From Hyphomicrobium sp. (GTDB taxonomy: Bacteria; Pseudomonadota; Alphaproteobacteria; Rhizobiales; Hyphomicrobiaceae): a stretch of DNA of 64,000 nt. The position numbers were made by a program, and so were the translations under genes. The notes under the pieces were generated by a model. It did no database searches. It had not been told where the DNA came from and was given only the letters and a program-made list of their open reading frames with translations. The stretch covers positions 1 to 64,000 of the forward strand of contig RXJH01000004.1 of NCBI GenBank assembly GCA_003987725.1, given 5' to 3'. The stretch's first letter is position 1, and the number at the start of each line of letters is the position of its first letter. This document shows, piece after piece, positions 20,562-29,750 of this stretch.

Positions 20562-21302
20562 TCAATCGGAACTCGTCGTCAGCGGCTGCGTGAGTGCGGC
20601 TTCGGCTTCAGCGAGCGCATCAGGCGTTCCGACATGCATCCAGATGCCTTCGAGGCGGAGGCCATAGAGGCGGCCCTTGTCGATGGCGCGATCCCAGAGC
20701 TTGTTCAGCGAGAAAGCCCCCTGCGGCGCGTTTTCAAAGAGACGCGGATGGGCGATCGACACGCCGGCGAATACGAATGGCGCGAGGCGCGGGCCGGTCT
20801 GGCGCGTCAAATGCCCCGTCGCGTCCATCTGAAAATCACCGAGGCCTTCGTACCCGATGCTTGCGGCGAGAGGCGCGACGAGCATCAGGCTGTCCATCTG
20901 GTTCGCATCGAACGCATTGAGCAGGCGATCGAGGTTCGAGCCCAATCCTTCGATCCAGACGGAATCGGAATTGTGAATGATGAAAGGACCGTCGCCAAGC
21001 TTCGGCAGTGCACGGAGCGCGCCGCCGCCGGTGTCGAGCAGCTTATCGCGCTCGTCGGAAATAATGATTTTCGGGGTGGAGCGGTGCGCCAGATGTTTTT
21101 CGATTTTATCGGCGAGGTAATGGACGTTGACGACGGCGCGTTTGATGCCTGCTGCAGCCAAGCGATCGAGCACGTGGTCGATCAGGGGCCTGCCGCCAAG
21201 CGGGACCAGGGGCTTCGGGAGCGTTTTCGTCAGCGGACGCATGCGCTCGCCCTTGCCGGCTGCCAGTACGAAAGCGCTCGAAGGGCGCTTGGCGGACGTC
21301 AT
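20562..21302 (-). CDS. murU: Sugar-1-phosphate nucleotidyltransferase, MurU-like
   Basis: Nucleotidyltransferase of the hexose-1-phosphate type, 246 residues. The signature LAAGKGERMRPLTKTLPKPLVPL lies at about residues 13-35. In Pseudomonas and Caulobacter, MurU makes UDP-MurNAc from MurNAc-1-phosphate after the kinase AmgK, which recycles cell wall and bypasses fosfomycin-sensitive synthesis. Here the gene directly follows an AmgK-like domain (23 bases away), which supports MurU over a mannose-1-phosphate guanylyltransferase. Family is sure; the exact sugar is inferred from context. Confidence 0.85.
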   Translation of the reverse strand: MTSAKRPSSAFVLAAGKGERMRPLTKTLPKPLVPLGGRPLIDHVLDRLAAAGIKRAVVNVHYLADKIEKHLAHRSTPKIIISDERDKLLDTGGGALRALPKLGDGPFIIHNSDSVWIEGLGSNLDRLLNAFDANQMDSLMLVAPLAASIGYEGLGDFQMDATGHLTRQTGPRLAPFVFAGVSIAHPRLFENAPQGAFSLNKLWDRAIDKGRLYGLRLEGIWMHVGTPDALAEAEAALTQPLTTSSD

Positions 21303-21324
21303 TTGGAGCGTCTCCGAAATCGGG

Positions 21325-22872
21325 TTAGATCTTCAGGGCTTCTGCGCGCAGGCTCCGAGGCAGGTTCTCGTCATACCATGCCTTGAGGGCGGTGAGTCCC
21401 TCGTGCCGTAGATCCCGCTCGAGATACCCCCAGATCCTTGGCATATGGGGGAGGTATTGCCTTTTTCCGTCGCGCATTGCGAGTCGCGCGAAGATGCCGA
21501 GGATCTTGGTATTTCGTTGTGCCCCTAGTGCGGCGTAGCTGAAGCAGAATTCGGGCCGGTCGAATGCTGGATCGCGGGCGGCGGTGGCCGCGACGTAATG
21601 ATCGAGCAGCTGATTTTCGAGGTCTTCCGGCACGTTGACCCGCGCGTCCTGCAGGAGCGAGACGAGGTCATACGCGGCCGGCCCAATCATGGCATCCTGA
21701 AAGTCGATGATGCCGACATCGCGCGGCCTCGGACGGTCATCGAGCGCGATCAGATTTGGCGAATGGAAATCGCGGAGCAGCCACGTTTTTGGCTGGCTCA
21801 ATACGCGTTTGAACGTGGTCTTCCAGAGGGACGTGAATGCATCGCGTGCCGATTGCGGGGGCGCCTTGCCGTGCAGCGCGGGCCAATACCAATCGAGCAG
21901 CAGCTGGGTCTCGATTTCCAGAACGCCTTCGTCGGCTTCGGGAAGTATGAATTCCGTGCCATCTGAGAGTCGGTTCCGTGACGGGGGCTCGGTGCTCTGC
22001 ACGGCGATCAACGTATCAACGCCGCGTTTCCAGAGAGGGGCTTGATCGCGGCCGCGTGCGAGTTCGGCGCCGAAGACCTTATCGCCGAAGTCCTCGATGA
22101 TCAGCAGACCCTGCGCGAGGTCTTCGGCGATGATGCGCGGGACTGAAAGCCCGGCCGCGTCCAACGCGCCGTCGATGGCAACGAAGGCTTTGACGCTTTC
22201 GGCGAGGTGGGCGATGGCGCTATAGGATTTGCCGTCGCGTATCGGCGGACCGTCGGGGCGTTGCGGAGAATCCATGAGGATGGCACGCGAACCGTCGGCC
22301 TTTTGAAGGCGGGCATAGCGGCGCGGAGACGCGTCTCCCTGCAGGTAGCTGAACGCCGTCGATGCGTCACCCCAGCCGGCGCCTGCGAGAAAATCGCGGA
22401 TCGCAGTGAAGCGTTCGAGGCGTGCGCGCAAATCGGCTGCGGTCTCGAGGCTGACGTTTCTTCGGTCCGGTGCGGTGGTCTCATCGAAGCGGATGGTGAA
22501 GCGGTCGCGCGGAATGCGGTCATCGCCTCGCGACGGCCATTCGATGACGGCGATACCTCGCGTCAGGGCGGCATCGAGGCCGAGCTCGTCGATCTCGCTC
22601 GCGTCGGCGAGGCGGTAGAGGTCGAAGTGGGCAATGTCGAAACGCGGGGTTTCGTAGGCTTGCACCAAGGTAAAGGTCGGACTTGGGATTTCGAGTTCCG
22701 GGTTGCCCGAGATAGCGCGGATGAGAGCCCGCGCGAACGTGGACTTTCCGGCGCCAAGGTCGCCTTCCAAGGCCAAGGTATCGCCGGGCTGCAGGAGGAA
22801 TGCGATCTCCTGCGCCACGCGCGACACGTCGCTTTCCGTGAGGTCGGTGAATGAGAATGCCGGGTTTATCAT
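21325..22872 (-). CDS. tsaE: TsaE tRNA t6A ATPase fused to AmgK-like aminoglycoside-phosphotransferase domain
   Basis: A 515-residue two-domain protein. Residues 1-150 are TsaE, the ATPase that drives the TsaB-TsaD threonylcarbamoyl transfer to A37 of tRNAs: Walker A is GDLGAGKS at 37-44, then IPSPTFTLVQAYE. Residues about 165-510 are a phosphotransferase of the APH/AmgK fold, with the catalytic loop LLRDFHSPNLIAL and the metal-binding VGIIDFQDAMIGP. Such fusions are known in Rhizobiales. The second half probably phosphorylates N-acetylmuramate/N-acetylglucosamine ahead of the MurU-like gene. No frameshift or internal stop separates the halves. Confidence 0.92.
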   Translation of the reverse strand: MINPAFSFTDLTESDVSRVAQEIAFLLQPGDTLALEGDLGAGKSTFARALIRAISGNPELEIPSPTFTLVQAYETPRFDIAHFDLYRLADASEIDELGLDAALTRGIAVIEWPSRGDDRIPRDRFTIRFDETTAPDRRNVSLETAADLRARLERFTAIRDFLAGAGWGDASTAFSYLQGDASPRRYARLQKADGSRAILMDSPQRPDGPPIRDGKSYSAIAHLAESVKAFVAIDGALDAAGLSVPRIIAEDLAQGLLIIEDFGDKVFGAELARGRDQAPLWKRGVDTLIAVQSTEPPSRNRLSDGTEFILPEADEGVLEIETQLLLDWYWPALHGKAPPQSARDAFTSLWKTTFKRVLSQPKTWLLRDFHSPNLIALDDRPRPRDVGIIDFQDAMIGPAAYDLVSLLQDARVNVPEDLENQLLDHYVAATAARDPAFDRPEFCFSYAALGAQRNTKILGIFARLAMRDGKRQYLPHMPRIWGYLERDLRHEGLTALKAWYDENLPRSLRAEALKI

Positions 22873-22883
22873 CGCGCTCGGTT

Positions 22884-25397
22884 TTATGCTGCGCGCTCGC
22901 CGCCCGCCAGCCTGTGTTTGCCGCCATCGGAGGTTCGGGTAACAGGTCGTTCGGGGATGCGAACGACCACGCGGGTTCCCCTGCCTTCCTCGGAGGTAAT
23001 CTCGATCGTGCCGCCGTGAAGCTCAACGAGGCTTTTGGCAATTGAAAGGCCAAGACCCGCGCCGCGGTGTTCGGAGCCGCGGCTCCGGCTTTCAAAGCGC
23101 TGGAAAACCCTGCCGATCTGATCTTTCGGGATGCCGATGCCGGCATCTTCGACCCGGAAGAAGATGTTTCCGCCCTGGCGCCAGCAGGCGAGGTACACGG
23201 TGCCGTTGACCTTCGAGAAGCCGACGGCGTTGGACAGGAGATTGTAGAGCACCTGTCGCATGCGGGCTTCATCGACCATGATTTCGGTCACGTCATCGGC
23301 GATCGCGATGTCGATCGTCAGGCGCGAGCGGACCGCGCGTTCGCGAATGCCGAGAATGGCGGCGTCGATGATGGCGCGGACGCCGACCGGCGAAAGCTTC
23401 AGTTCGAGGCCGCCAGCTTCGATCGTCGTCAGATCGAGGATGTCGTCGATTATCGCGAGCAGCGTGTTCGACGAGGATCTGATGTCGGCGAGATATTCTC
23501 TCTGTTTGTCGTTCAGCGGGCCGAACATGGGGTTGGCAAGCAATTCGGAGAAGCCGTTGATGCTCTGAAGCGGCGTTCGCAACTCGTGGGAAATGTGGCC
23601 GATAAAGTTCGTCTTCAGGCGGTCGGCAGCGACGAGGGCTTCATTGCGCTCCACAAGGGCGCGTTCGGCGCGCTTGGCGTCAGTCACATCGGCGAACGTC
23701 AGCAGCGTCGCGCCGTCCGGCAACGGCATTAATGCGTAGTCGACGACGACATTGTCCGCACGGATCATCTGCCCCGCGAATGTTTCGCGCTCATCCTGAA
23801 ATGCCGTGACGGCGCGGCCGATGCGCAGCCAGGTGGCTGCATCGGGATAAAGGTTTTGAACCGCGGCGATGATTTCGCCGACGTGCGGGAGTTCCTTGAG
23901 CCGGCCTGCCGGGATCTGCCAGATACCGCAGAAAGCCCGGTTGAAGAGCTTGAGGCGGCCGTCCGTGCCGAACACCGCGACGCCTTCCTTGAGACAATCC
24001 AGCGTTTCGCGCTGCACGTCGATCAGGGCATTGTAGCGGGCTTCGAGTGCCAAGCGGTCGGTTTCGTCGGCGAAGAGATAGGTGACGCCGCCGTCGGGAC
24101 GCTGCTCGGCGATGACGTTGATGATGCGCCCGTCCGTCAGGTTCCAAATGTCTTCCAGAGGCGTGCCGGATCTATAGCAAGCAAGAACCTGGGCTTTCCA
24201 ATCGCGATGGCTGACGACGGGCGGGAGTAGGCCGATCTCACGCAGCCGGTCGAGGATGGCGCCGTCGGTGGGCCGTGTTGCAAGCCATTCGGGGTCAAGC
24301 GACCAGAGTTTCGCGAATGCGGCGTTGTAGAAAATCAGCTTCTGGTCGCGGTTGAACAGGGCCACAGCCGTTTCCACGCGATCGAGCGTGCGGTCGTAGG
24401 CGGCAACCTGGCGATCAAGCTCGCCCTGCGCGGTTTCAATATCGGTGACGTCGATAGCTGCGCCTGCGAGCATGCCATCGACCGGTATGACGACAATGTC
24501 GTGGGGCTTGCGTTCGCCGCCCGCGATCAGGTGGACGCGGGAATTATAGCTTTCGCCGCTGGCAATGGCTTTCAGCACGTGTTTGCGCTGGCGCATTTCC
24601 AACAATTCGACCTGGCGTTGCAGGACCTCGAGCTCGCTCTCGGCGTCGACGGCCTTGACGTAGGCCTTGTTGACCCAGACGAGGCGGTTTGACTGATCGC
24701 GCAGCCAAACGGGCATCGGCAGCGTGTCGAGAAGGGCGCGGCTCGAGCGAATATCGCGCGCGAGCGTCGCGTGGCGTTCGTCGATCCTTGCGATTTCGGC
24801 CTTGTAGGTGGAGACGTCCTTGAACCGTAGCACCGCGCGTCCGCCGGCGGCGCGGCCCTCCGCTTCAAGTGCGGCGCCGGCGCTCGTCTTGACGATGATG
24901 CTGAAGGCGCGGCCGTTCGCGAAGAGCATGTCGAGCGAGGTCTTCAGCGTGTCGGCGGAGGCCGACTGCAGCCACTGACCGAAGCGCAGGATTTCGGGCT
25001 GCTGGTCGGGGAGGCCGGGAATGCCGGTCAGGGTGTGCGAAGCGATGCGGACGGCCTGGCCCTGCTCCCAGAAAACGAGAACCTGAGGCTCGGCGCGGAT
25101 GATGGCGTCGGCCGCTGCGAGATTGCGGCGAAGATGCTGGCTTTCGGCCTTCGCCTTGCTCGCTTCTTTGCGGGCGTTACTGGCCACATGCCAGATGATC
25201 AGCCCAGCCACGAATACGGCAGCCGCCACGATGCCGACGACAGCCATCTGCCGTTCGCTGAGTTGCGACGTCTCGATCCGGTGTCCGCCGACGAAAACTG
25301 CGAGCATGGCGGCAACACAGGCCATTGCCGCCAGGAGCAGAAGCGCCAGCTGGAGCCGGGTCGTCAACCGTCGGTTCTGGGCAGGCGTAGTGCGCAT
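22884..25397 (-). CDS. Membrane PAS-domain sensor histidine kinase
   Basis: Sensor kinase of 837 residues from ATG 25397 (MRTTPAQNRRL). Upstream in-frame starts give a low-complexity Ala/Pro-rich extension without family look. Two membrane segments (about 15-38 and 52-72) enclose a very short periplasmic loop. Several PAS-like segments follow (one around FNRDQKLIFYNAAFAKLW, one around FGTDGRLKLFNRAFCGIW). The H-box is GHISHELRTPLQS, the N-box is LYNLLSNAVGFSK, and the G-boxes are EDAGIGIP and GAGLGLSIAKSL. The place between ahcY and tsaE and the PAS-HisKA layout recall DivL/PleC-type cell-cycle kinases, but unlike Caulobacter DivL the phospho-acceptor His is present. Which regulator it serves is unknown. 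Confidence 0.88.
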   Translation of the reverse strand: MRTTPAQNRRLTTRLQLALLLLAAMACVAAMLAVFVGGHRIETSQLSERQMAVVGIVAAAVFVAGLIIWHVASNARKEASKAKAESQHLRRNLAAADAIIRAEPQVLVFWEQGQAVRIASHTLTGIPGLPDQQPEILRFGQWLQSASADTLKTSLDMLFANGRAFSIIVKTSAGAALEAEGRAAGGRAVLRFKDVSTYKAEIARIDERHATLARDIRSSRALLDTLPMPVWLRDQSNRLVWVNKAYVKAVDAESELEVLQRQVELLEMRQRKHVLKAIASGESYNSRVHLIAGGERKPHDIVVIPVDGMLAGAAIDVTDIETAQGELDRQVAAYDRTLDRVETAVALFNRDQKLIFYNAAFAKLWSLDPEWLATRPTDGAILDRLREIGLLPPVVSHRDWKAQVLACYRSGTPLEDIWNLTDGRIINVIAEQRPDGGVTYLFADETDRLALEARYNALIDVQRETLDCLKEGVAVFGTDGRLKLFNRAFCGIWQIPAGRLKELPHVGEIIAAVQNLYPDAATWLRIGRAVTAFQDERETFAGQMIRADNVVVDYALMPLPDGATLLTFADVTDAKRAERALVERNEALVAADRLKTNFIGHISHELRTPLQSINGFSELLANPMFGPLNDKQREYLADIRSSSNTLLAIIDDILDLTTIEAGGLELKLSPVGVRAIIDAAILGIRERAVRSRLTIDIAIADDVTEIMVDEARMRQVLYNLLSNAVGFSKVNGTVYLACWRQGGNIFFRVEDAGIGIPKDQIGRVFQRFESRSRGSEHRGAGLGLSIAKSLVELHGGTIEITSEEGRGTRVVVRIPERPVTRTSDGGKHRLAGGERAA

Positions 25398-25530
25398 TGA
25401 ATTCCGTTGTATTCCATGGAAGCGGCGCTGCACACCATGTGCGGACACGCCAACACGATTCCGGGCCTCGCGGCACGAATCAACCCGAGTATGCGGTGCG
25501 GGAGCCGCCGCCGCTACCGCAGCGGGTGCC

Positions 25531-25568
25531 ACAAAATGAAACGGCGCCAGAGTGTTCCCCTGGCGCCG
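25531..25568 (-). terminator. Intrinsic terminator of ahcY
   Basis: Read on the minus strand, CGGCGCCAG (25568-25560) and CTGGCGCCG (25550-25542) form a 9-bp stem with a 9-nt loop, followed by TTTCATTTTG. It lies 35 bases downstream of the ahcY stop. Confidence 0.75.
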
Positions 25569-25602
25569 CGCAATTTGGTTGGTTGCAAGCGAAGCTTGGC
25601 CG

Positions 25603-27012
25603 TCAGTAGCGGTAATGGTCCGCCTTGAAGGGGCCTTCCGTCTTCACACCGATGTAGGCTGCCTGTTCGGGGCTGAGCTTGGTAAGCTTGGCGCCGATCT
25701 TGGCGAGGTGAAGCATCGCGACCTTTTCGTCGAGGTGCTTCGGCAACGTATAGACCTCTTTCTTATACTTGCCTTGGTTGGTGAACAGCTCGATCTGCGC
25801 CAGCGTCTGGTTCGTGAACGACGCCGACATGACGAACGAGGGGTGCCCCATGGCGTTGCCGAGGTTCACGAGGCGGCCCTCCGAGAGGAGGATGATGCGC
25901 CTGCCGCTCGAGAACTCGATCTCGTCGACCTGCGGCTTGATGTTGGTCCACTTGTAGTTCCTGAGGCCAGCGATCTGGATCTCGTTGTCGAAGTGGCCGA
26001 TGTTGCAGACGATCGCCCGGTCCTTCATGGCCCGCATGTGATCGACCGTGATGATGTCCTTGTTGCCCGTCGCCGTCACGAAGATGTCGGCGCGCGGAGC
26101 GGCGTCGTCCATCGTCACGACCTCGTAGCCTTCCATCGCGGCCTGAAGGGCGCAGATCGGATCGACTTCCGACACCAGGACGCGGCAGCCTGCGTTCCTC
26201 AGCGAAGCAGCCGAGCCCTTGCCGACGTCGCCGAAGCCCGCGACCATCGCGACCTTGCCAGCCATCATCACGTCCGTGCCGCGGCGGATGCCGTCGACGA
26301 GGCTTTCGCGGCAGCCGTAGAGATTGTCGAACTTCGACTTGGTGACCGAGTCGTTGACGTTGATCGCAGGGAAAAGAAGCTTTCCGGCCTTCTGCATTTC
26401 GTAGAGGCGGTGCACGCCGGTCGTCGTTTCCTCCGACACGCCCTTGATGGACTTCGCGATGGTCGCGAACCAGCCCTTGGGCTTCTCGGCCAGCGTCTTC
26501 TTGATCAGCGCGAAGAAGACCTGCTCTTCTTCCGAGGTGGCGCCGTCGAGGAACGCCGTGTCGCCGTTCTCGGCGCGGAGACCAAGATGCACGAACATGG
26601 TCGCGTCGCCGCCGTCATCGAGGATCAGGTTCGGAACGCCGCCGTCACCCCACTCGAAAAGCTTGCGCGTGTAGTCCCAGTAGTCGGTCAGCGTTTCACC
26701 CTTCCACGCGAATACGGGGATGCCGGCAGCGGCGATGGCGGCGGCGGCGTGGTCTTGGGTCGAGTAGATGTTGCACGAGACCCAACGGATGTCGGCGCCG
26801 AGAGCTGCGAGAGTCTCGATCAGCACTGCCGTCTGGATCGTCATATGCAGCGAGCCAGCGATGCGCGCGCCCTTCAGCGGCTTCGAGGCGCCATATTCCT
26901 CGCGCGTTGCCATCAGGCCGGGCATCTCGGTCTCGGCGATGGAGATTTCCTTGCGCCCCCAGTCGGCGAGGCTGAGGTCCTTGACGATGTAGTCCGTGAA
27001 TTTCGTGCTCAT
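25603..27012 (-). CDS. ahcY: S-adenosylhomocysteine hydrolase (adenosylhomocysteinase)
   Basis: NAD+-containing tetrameric enzyme that splits S-adenosylhomocysteine to adenosine and homocysteine, relieving product inhibition of methyltransferases. 469 residues from ATG 27012 ([19 protein letters not shown]), which has GAGGAA ten bases upstream; the longer frame upstream is not supported. The NAD site is [11 protein letters not shown], and the C-terminal [10 protein letters not shown] ending is diagnostic. It is transcribed away from the TadG-like gene and has an operator-like palindrome about 155 bases upstream. Confidence 0.97.
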   Translation of the reverse strand: MSTKFTDYIVKDLSLADWGRKEISIAETEMPGLMATREEYGASKPLKGARIAGSLHMTIQTAVLIETLAALGADIRWVSCNIYSTQDHAAAAIAAAGIPVFAWKGETLTDYWDYTRKLFEWGDGGVPNLILDDGGDATMFVHLGLRAENGDTAFLDGATSEEEQVFFALIKKTLAEKPKGWFATIAKSIKGVSEETTTGVHRLYEMQKAGKLLFPAINVNDSVTKSKFDNLYGCRESLVDGIRRGTDVMMAGKVAMVAGFGDVGKGSAASLRNAGCRVLVSEVDPICALQAAMEGYEVVTMDDAAPRADIFVTATGNKDIITVDHMRAMKDRAIVCNIGHFDNEIQIAGLRNYKWTNIKPQVDEIEFSSGRRIILLSEGRLVNLGNAMGHPSFVMSASFTNQTLAQIELFTNQGKYKKEVYTLPKHLDEKVAMLHLAKIGAKLTKLSPEQAAYIGVKTEGPFKADHYRY

Positions 27013-27166
27013 ATGGCTTTGTTCCTCGTGGATGCGCCCTGCATGCGGAAGCGCGGTGTGCCGCCTTGGTGCTACCTGGGAGGGCACGCCTCAGCCGTTT
27101 CAAGTTTCCGGCCGCGCAAACTGTCGTCGGGCGTTGCTATAGCGAACTCACGGCGGTCACGCAATA

Positions 27167-27188
27167 ACATATAAACAAGTCTTTATGT
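27167..27188 (-). promoter_or_regulatory. Operator-like palindrome upstream of ahcY
   Basis: A 22-bp imperfect inverted repeat with outer arms ACATA and TATGT and inner AAC/GTC-flanked A/T tracts; 16 of 22 positions match its reverse complement. It lies in the 389-bp ahcY/tadG-like divergent gap. ArsR-family SahR/SamR-type regulators of methionine-cycle genes are known to bind A/T-rich palindromes upstream of ahcY in proteobacteria; assigning this site to such a regulator is inference. Confidence 0.4.
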
Positions 27189-27401
27189 CCTTGAACGGAC
27201 GTGAGCTCGCACGACACCGTGCGGTGCAGGCGCGGACTTCTAAGTAAACGCAAAGTAAATTTCATAACTACATTTTGATTAAAACTGACTATTCCAAATA
27301 AAACAGCGGTTAATCTCGATATGAATTCGGCATATCGTATTAATTCGTCTTAAATGATCAACCCTTCAGTGTTCATCCAAAGTATTCACTGGAGGCGGTC
27401 G

Positions 27402-28850
27402 ATGAAGTTCGCGTCATATTCCGTACGGCGTGCGCTGGGTAGTTGCCAGATGGCCGGAAGGGCCCTGGTGGGCAAATCGCGGGAACGCGTAAGCGTGCTT
27501 TCCCGGTTTGCCGCCGATTCGCGTGGCGACGTCGCCATCCTGTTCGGTCTGATGACGCTCGTCATTCTCATGATGGTCGGCCTGGCGGTCGATTATGGTC
27601 GGCTCATCAACGCGCGCAACCAAACGCTGGAAGCGGCAGACGCGGCCGTGCTGGCCGGGGCACGTGCGCTACAAACCAACGGCGGCGACCAAACTGCCGC
27701 CATCAAGGTCGCCCAGGCCTACTACAAGCAGGCCATCCAAACCCGTATCTCGGTGGTCTCCAATTCCGATACGGTCGACTTTGCCGTCACCGACAACGGG
27801 ACGGCCGTCGTCTCTAAGGGCAATGCTTCTATCTCGACGCCGTTCATGAGTGTCGCCGGCATCAAAACGATGCCGCTCCTGCATGCCAACGGAACCGACT
27901 ACGCGAAGGCGGTGCTTGCCGTGGGCGGCAATGCCGAACTCAACCTCGAAGTCAGCATGATGCTCGACATCACGGGGTCGATGGCAGGTCAGAAGCTGAC
28001 GGATATGAAAGCCGCGGCAAGCGACCTCGTGAACATCGTCGTTTGGAAGGATCAGAGCAAGTACACGTCGAAGATCGCAATCGTTCCGTTCGCGTACGAT
28101 GTACGCCCTCCGAGTTCGGTGCTGACGAAGGTGCGGGGCACAGTCTCCTCCAGCGCGGTGAAGATCAGCGGAACCAACTACTATCCCTCCGATTGCGTCG
28201 TCGAGCGTACGGGCACGCAGAAGTATACCGATGCGGCTCCGGCCTCGGGTCAGTATTTGATGACCCATTATACCTCAAATACGACTGGCTCCGGCTCAAA
28301 CAAGAAGGGTGTCTGTGACGTAGCGTCGAGCGCTGAAATGCTCCCGCTGACGAGTGACACGACCGCTCTGCTTGCGAAGATCAACGGGCTCGCGACGGCG
28401 GGTAGCACCGCCGGTCACATCGGCACGGCGTGGGCCTGGTACATGTTGTCACCAAGCTGGGGGTCTCTCTGGGCGTCCTCAAGCATGCCAGCTGCTTACG
28501 GTACCGATAAGTTGAAGAAGATCGCGGTTCTGATGACGGACGGCGAATACAATACGCAGTACACGACCCAAGGCATTCCTGATGGTTCGAGCTCGCTCAC
28601 GAAATGTCCGAACGCGGCGAACGGTGTGTGCTCAAGCGCGCAGGCGATTTCGCAATGTACGGCGATGAAGGCCAAGGGTATCGAGGTCTACACGGTCGGG
28701 TTCCAGCTCGACAACCAGACAGCGATCAACACGCTTTCGGCTTGCGCGACCGACGTCAACCACTTCTACAACTCGACGACCGGCGACGCACTGAAGGCTG
28801 CGTTCCGCGATATCGCGCTGAAGATCTCGACGCTTTATCTGTCGCAGTGA
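27402..28850 (+). CDS. TadE/G-like pilus-assembly protein with von Willebrand factor A domain
   Basis: 482 residues from ATG 27402, which has GGAGG six bases upstream. Residues about 40-65 (GDVAILFGLMTLVILMMVG) are the TadE/TadG N-terminal membrane segment that resembles a pilin leader helix, followed by the typical LINARNQTLEAADAAVLAG. A VWA domain follows, with MIDAS-like LDITGSM near residue 190 and VLMTDGEYNTQY near 378. TadG-like proteins take part in Flp pilus or surface structures; no other tad genes are in the window, so this is an orphan copy. The upstream region is AT-rich compared with the rest of the window. Confidence 0.85.
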   Translation: MKFASYSVRRALGSCQMAGRALVGKSRERVSVLSRFAADSRGDVAILFGLMTLVILMMVGLAVDYGRLINARNQTLEAADAAVLAGARALQTNGGDQTAAIKVAQAYYKQAIQTRISVVSNSDTVDFAVTDNGTAVVSKGNASISTPFMSVAGIKTMPLLHANGTDYAKAVLAVGGNAELNLEVSMMLDITGSMAGQKLTDMKAAASDLVNIVVWKDQSKYTSKIAIVPFAYDVRPPSSVLTKVRGTVSSSAVKISGTNYYPSDCVVERTGTQKYTDAAPASGQYLMTHYTSNTTGSGSNKKGVCDVASSAEMLPLTSDTTALLAKINGLATAGSTAGHIGTAWAWYMLSPSWGSLWASSSMPAAYGTDKLKKIAVLMTDGEYNTQYTTQGIPDGSSSLTKCPNAANGVCSSAQAISQCTAMKAKGIEVYTVGFQLDNQTAINTLSACATDVNHFYNSTTGDALKAAFRDIALKISTLYLSQ

Positions 28851-28914
28851 GGGCTTTGGATGTGTTTCCAAAGGGCGAATTCGGCGGAGCTTTTTCTTTC
28901 GGCTGAGCCGTCGA

Positions 28915-29220
28915 TCAAGCGTCGCCGACGCATTCCTCGTCGAAGCCCGCTTCGACCAAGCGGACGAGCGCCTGAAGCGCTTCAGGTCCTTGCGGTCCTT
29001 CGGCGACGATATGGAGTTCGGAGCCCGGACCGGCAGCGAGCATCATCAACCCCATGATCGAAGTGCCGCCCACGGAATTGCCGTGATGGGTGACGGTGAC
29101 GGTAGCTGCAAAGCTTTCGGCGCATTTGACGAACTTCGCCGACGCCCGTGCATGTAGGCCCTTGACGTTACGGATGATGACGACGGCTTCGGGTTTCAGA
29201 CTGTTGACCAGTTCGGGCAT
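28915..29220 (-). CDS. ptsH: HPr phosphocarrier protein (regulatory PTS)
   Basis: 101-residue HPr. The phosphorylated His23 lies in NVKGLHARASAKFV, and the kinase target Ser54 lies in GGTSIMGLMML, so both sites used by EI and by HPr kinase are present. It is the last gene of the chvI-chvG-hprK-EIIA-HPr run. With no EIIB, EIIC or EIID sugar transporter nearby, it belongs to the incomplete regulatory PTS known in alphaproteobacteria. Confidence 0.95.
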   Translation of the reverse strand: MPELVNSLKPEAVVIIRNVKGLHARASAKFVKCAESFAATVTVTHHGNSVGGTSIMGLMMLAAGPGSELHIVAEGPQGPEALQALVRLVEAGFDEECVGDA

Positions 29221-29229
29221 AGTTCCTTC

Positions 29230-29631
29230 TCAGCCGCCGGACAGTTCTTGGCTTGCAACCTTGATATATTTCTTGCCGGCGTCCCGCGCCATGATGACAG
29301 CTTGCTCGAGCGGCGTCTCGCTGCGGATGCTGGCAAGCTTCACCAGAATGGGAAGACTGATGCCCGCGATGACTTCGGCCTTCGTTTCGTCCATCACCGA
29401 GATGGCAAGGTTGGAGGGCGTGCCGCCGAACATATCGGTCAGAATGATCACGCCTTTGCCGCCGTCGACGCGCTGGACCGCATTCAAGATTTCCACGCGA
29501 CGCGCTTCCATGTCGTCGTCCGGGCCGATTGCTATCGTTTCAAGCGCCTGCTGCTTGCCGACGACGTGTTCAAGCGCGTTGCGAAACTCTAGCGCAAGCC
29601 CGCCATGCGTGACGATGACAAGTCCGATCAT
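29230..29631 (-). CDS. PTS EIIA component, mannose (fructose) type, regulatory
   Basis: 133-residue EIIA of the mannose family. Phospho-acceptor His9 is in GLVIVTHGGLA, and the conserved VIILTDMFGGTPSN is present. It accepts phosphate from HPr, 9 bases downstream. As no permease subunits are linked, its role is signalling. In related bacteria the corresponding protein influences HprK and ChvG/ChvI output, which fits this gene order (family knowledge, not shown here). Confidence 0.93.
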   Translation of the reverse strand: MIGLVIVTHGGLALEFRNALEHVVGKQQALETIAIGPDDDMEARRVEILNAVQRVDGGKGVIILTDMFGGTPSNLAISVMDETKAEVIAGISLPILVKLASIRSETPLEQAVIMARDAGKKYIKVASQELSGG

Positions 29632-29750
29632 GAGCGACGGGCCATTTCATTAGCGTGCGGCGAATTCATGTTTTGCCGCCGTGTCGCGCGGAAATTGGCA
29701 AGTGTTTGGAGCCGGCGCAAGCAGTTTCTGGACCTCATTCAGGGCTTTGG

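Noticed and set aside
25552-27174. 540-residue frame on the plus strand
   Set aside because: Antisense to ahcY, which has full family motifs and a good start.
28854-28873. Possible terminator hairpin after the TadG-like gene (CTTTGGA / TCCAAAG)
   Set aside because: Stem is short and has no T-run directly after it.
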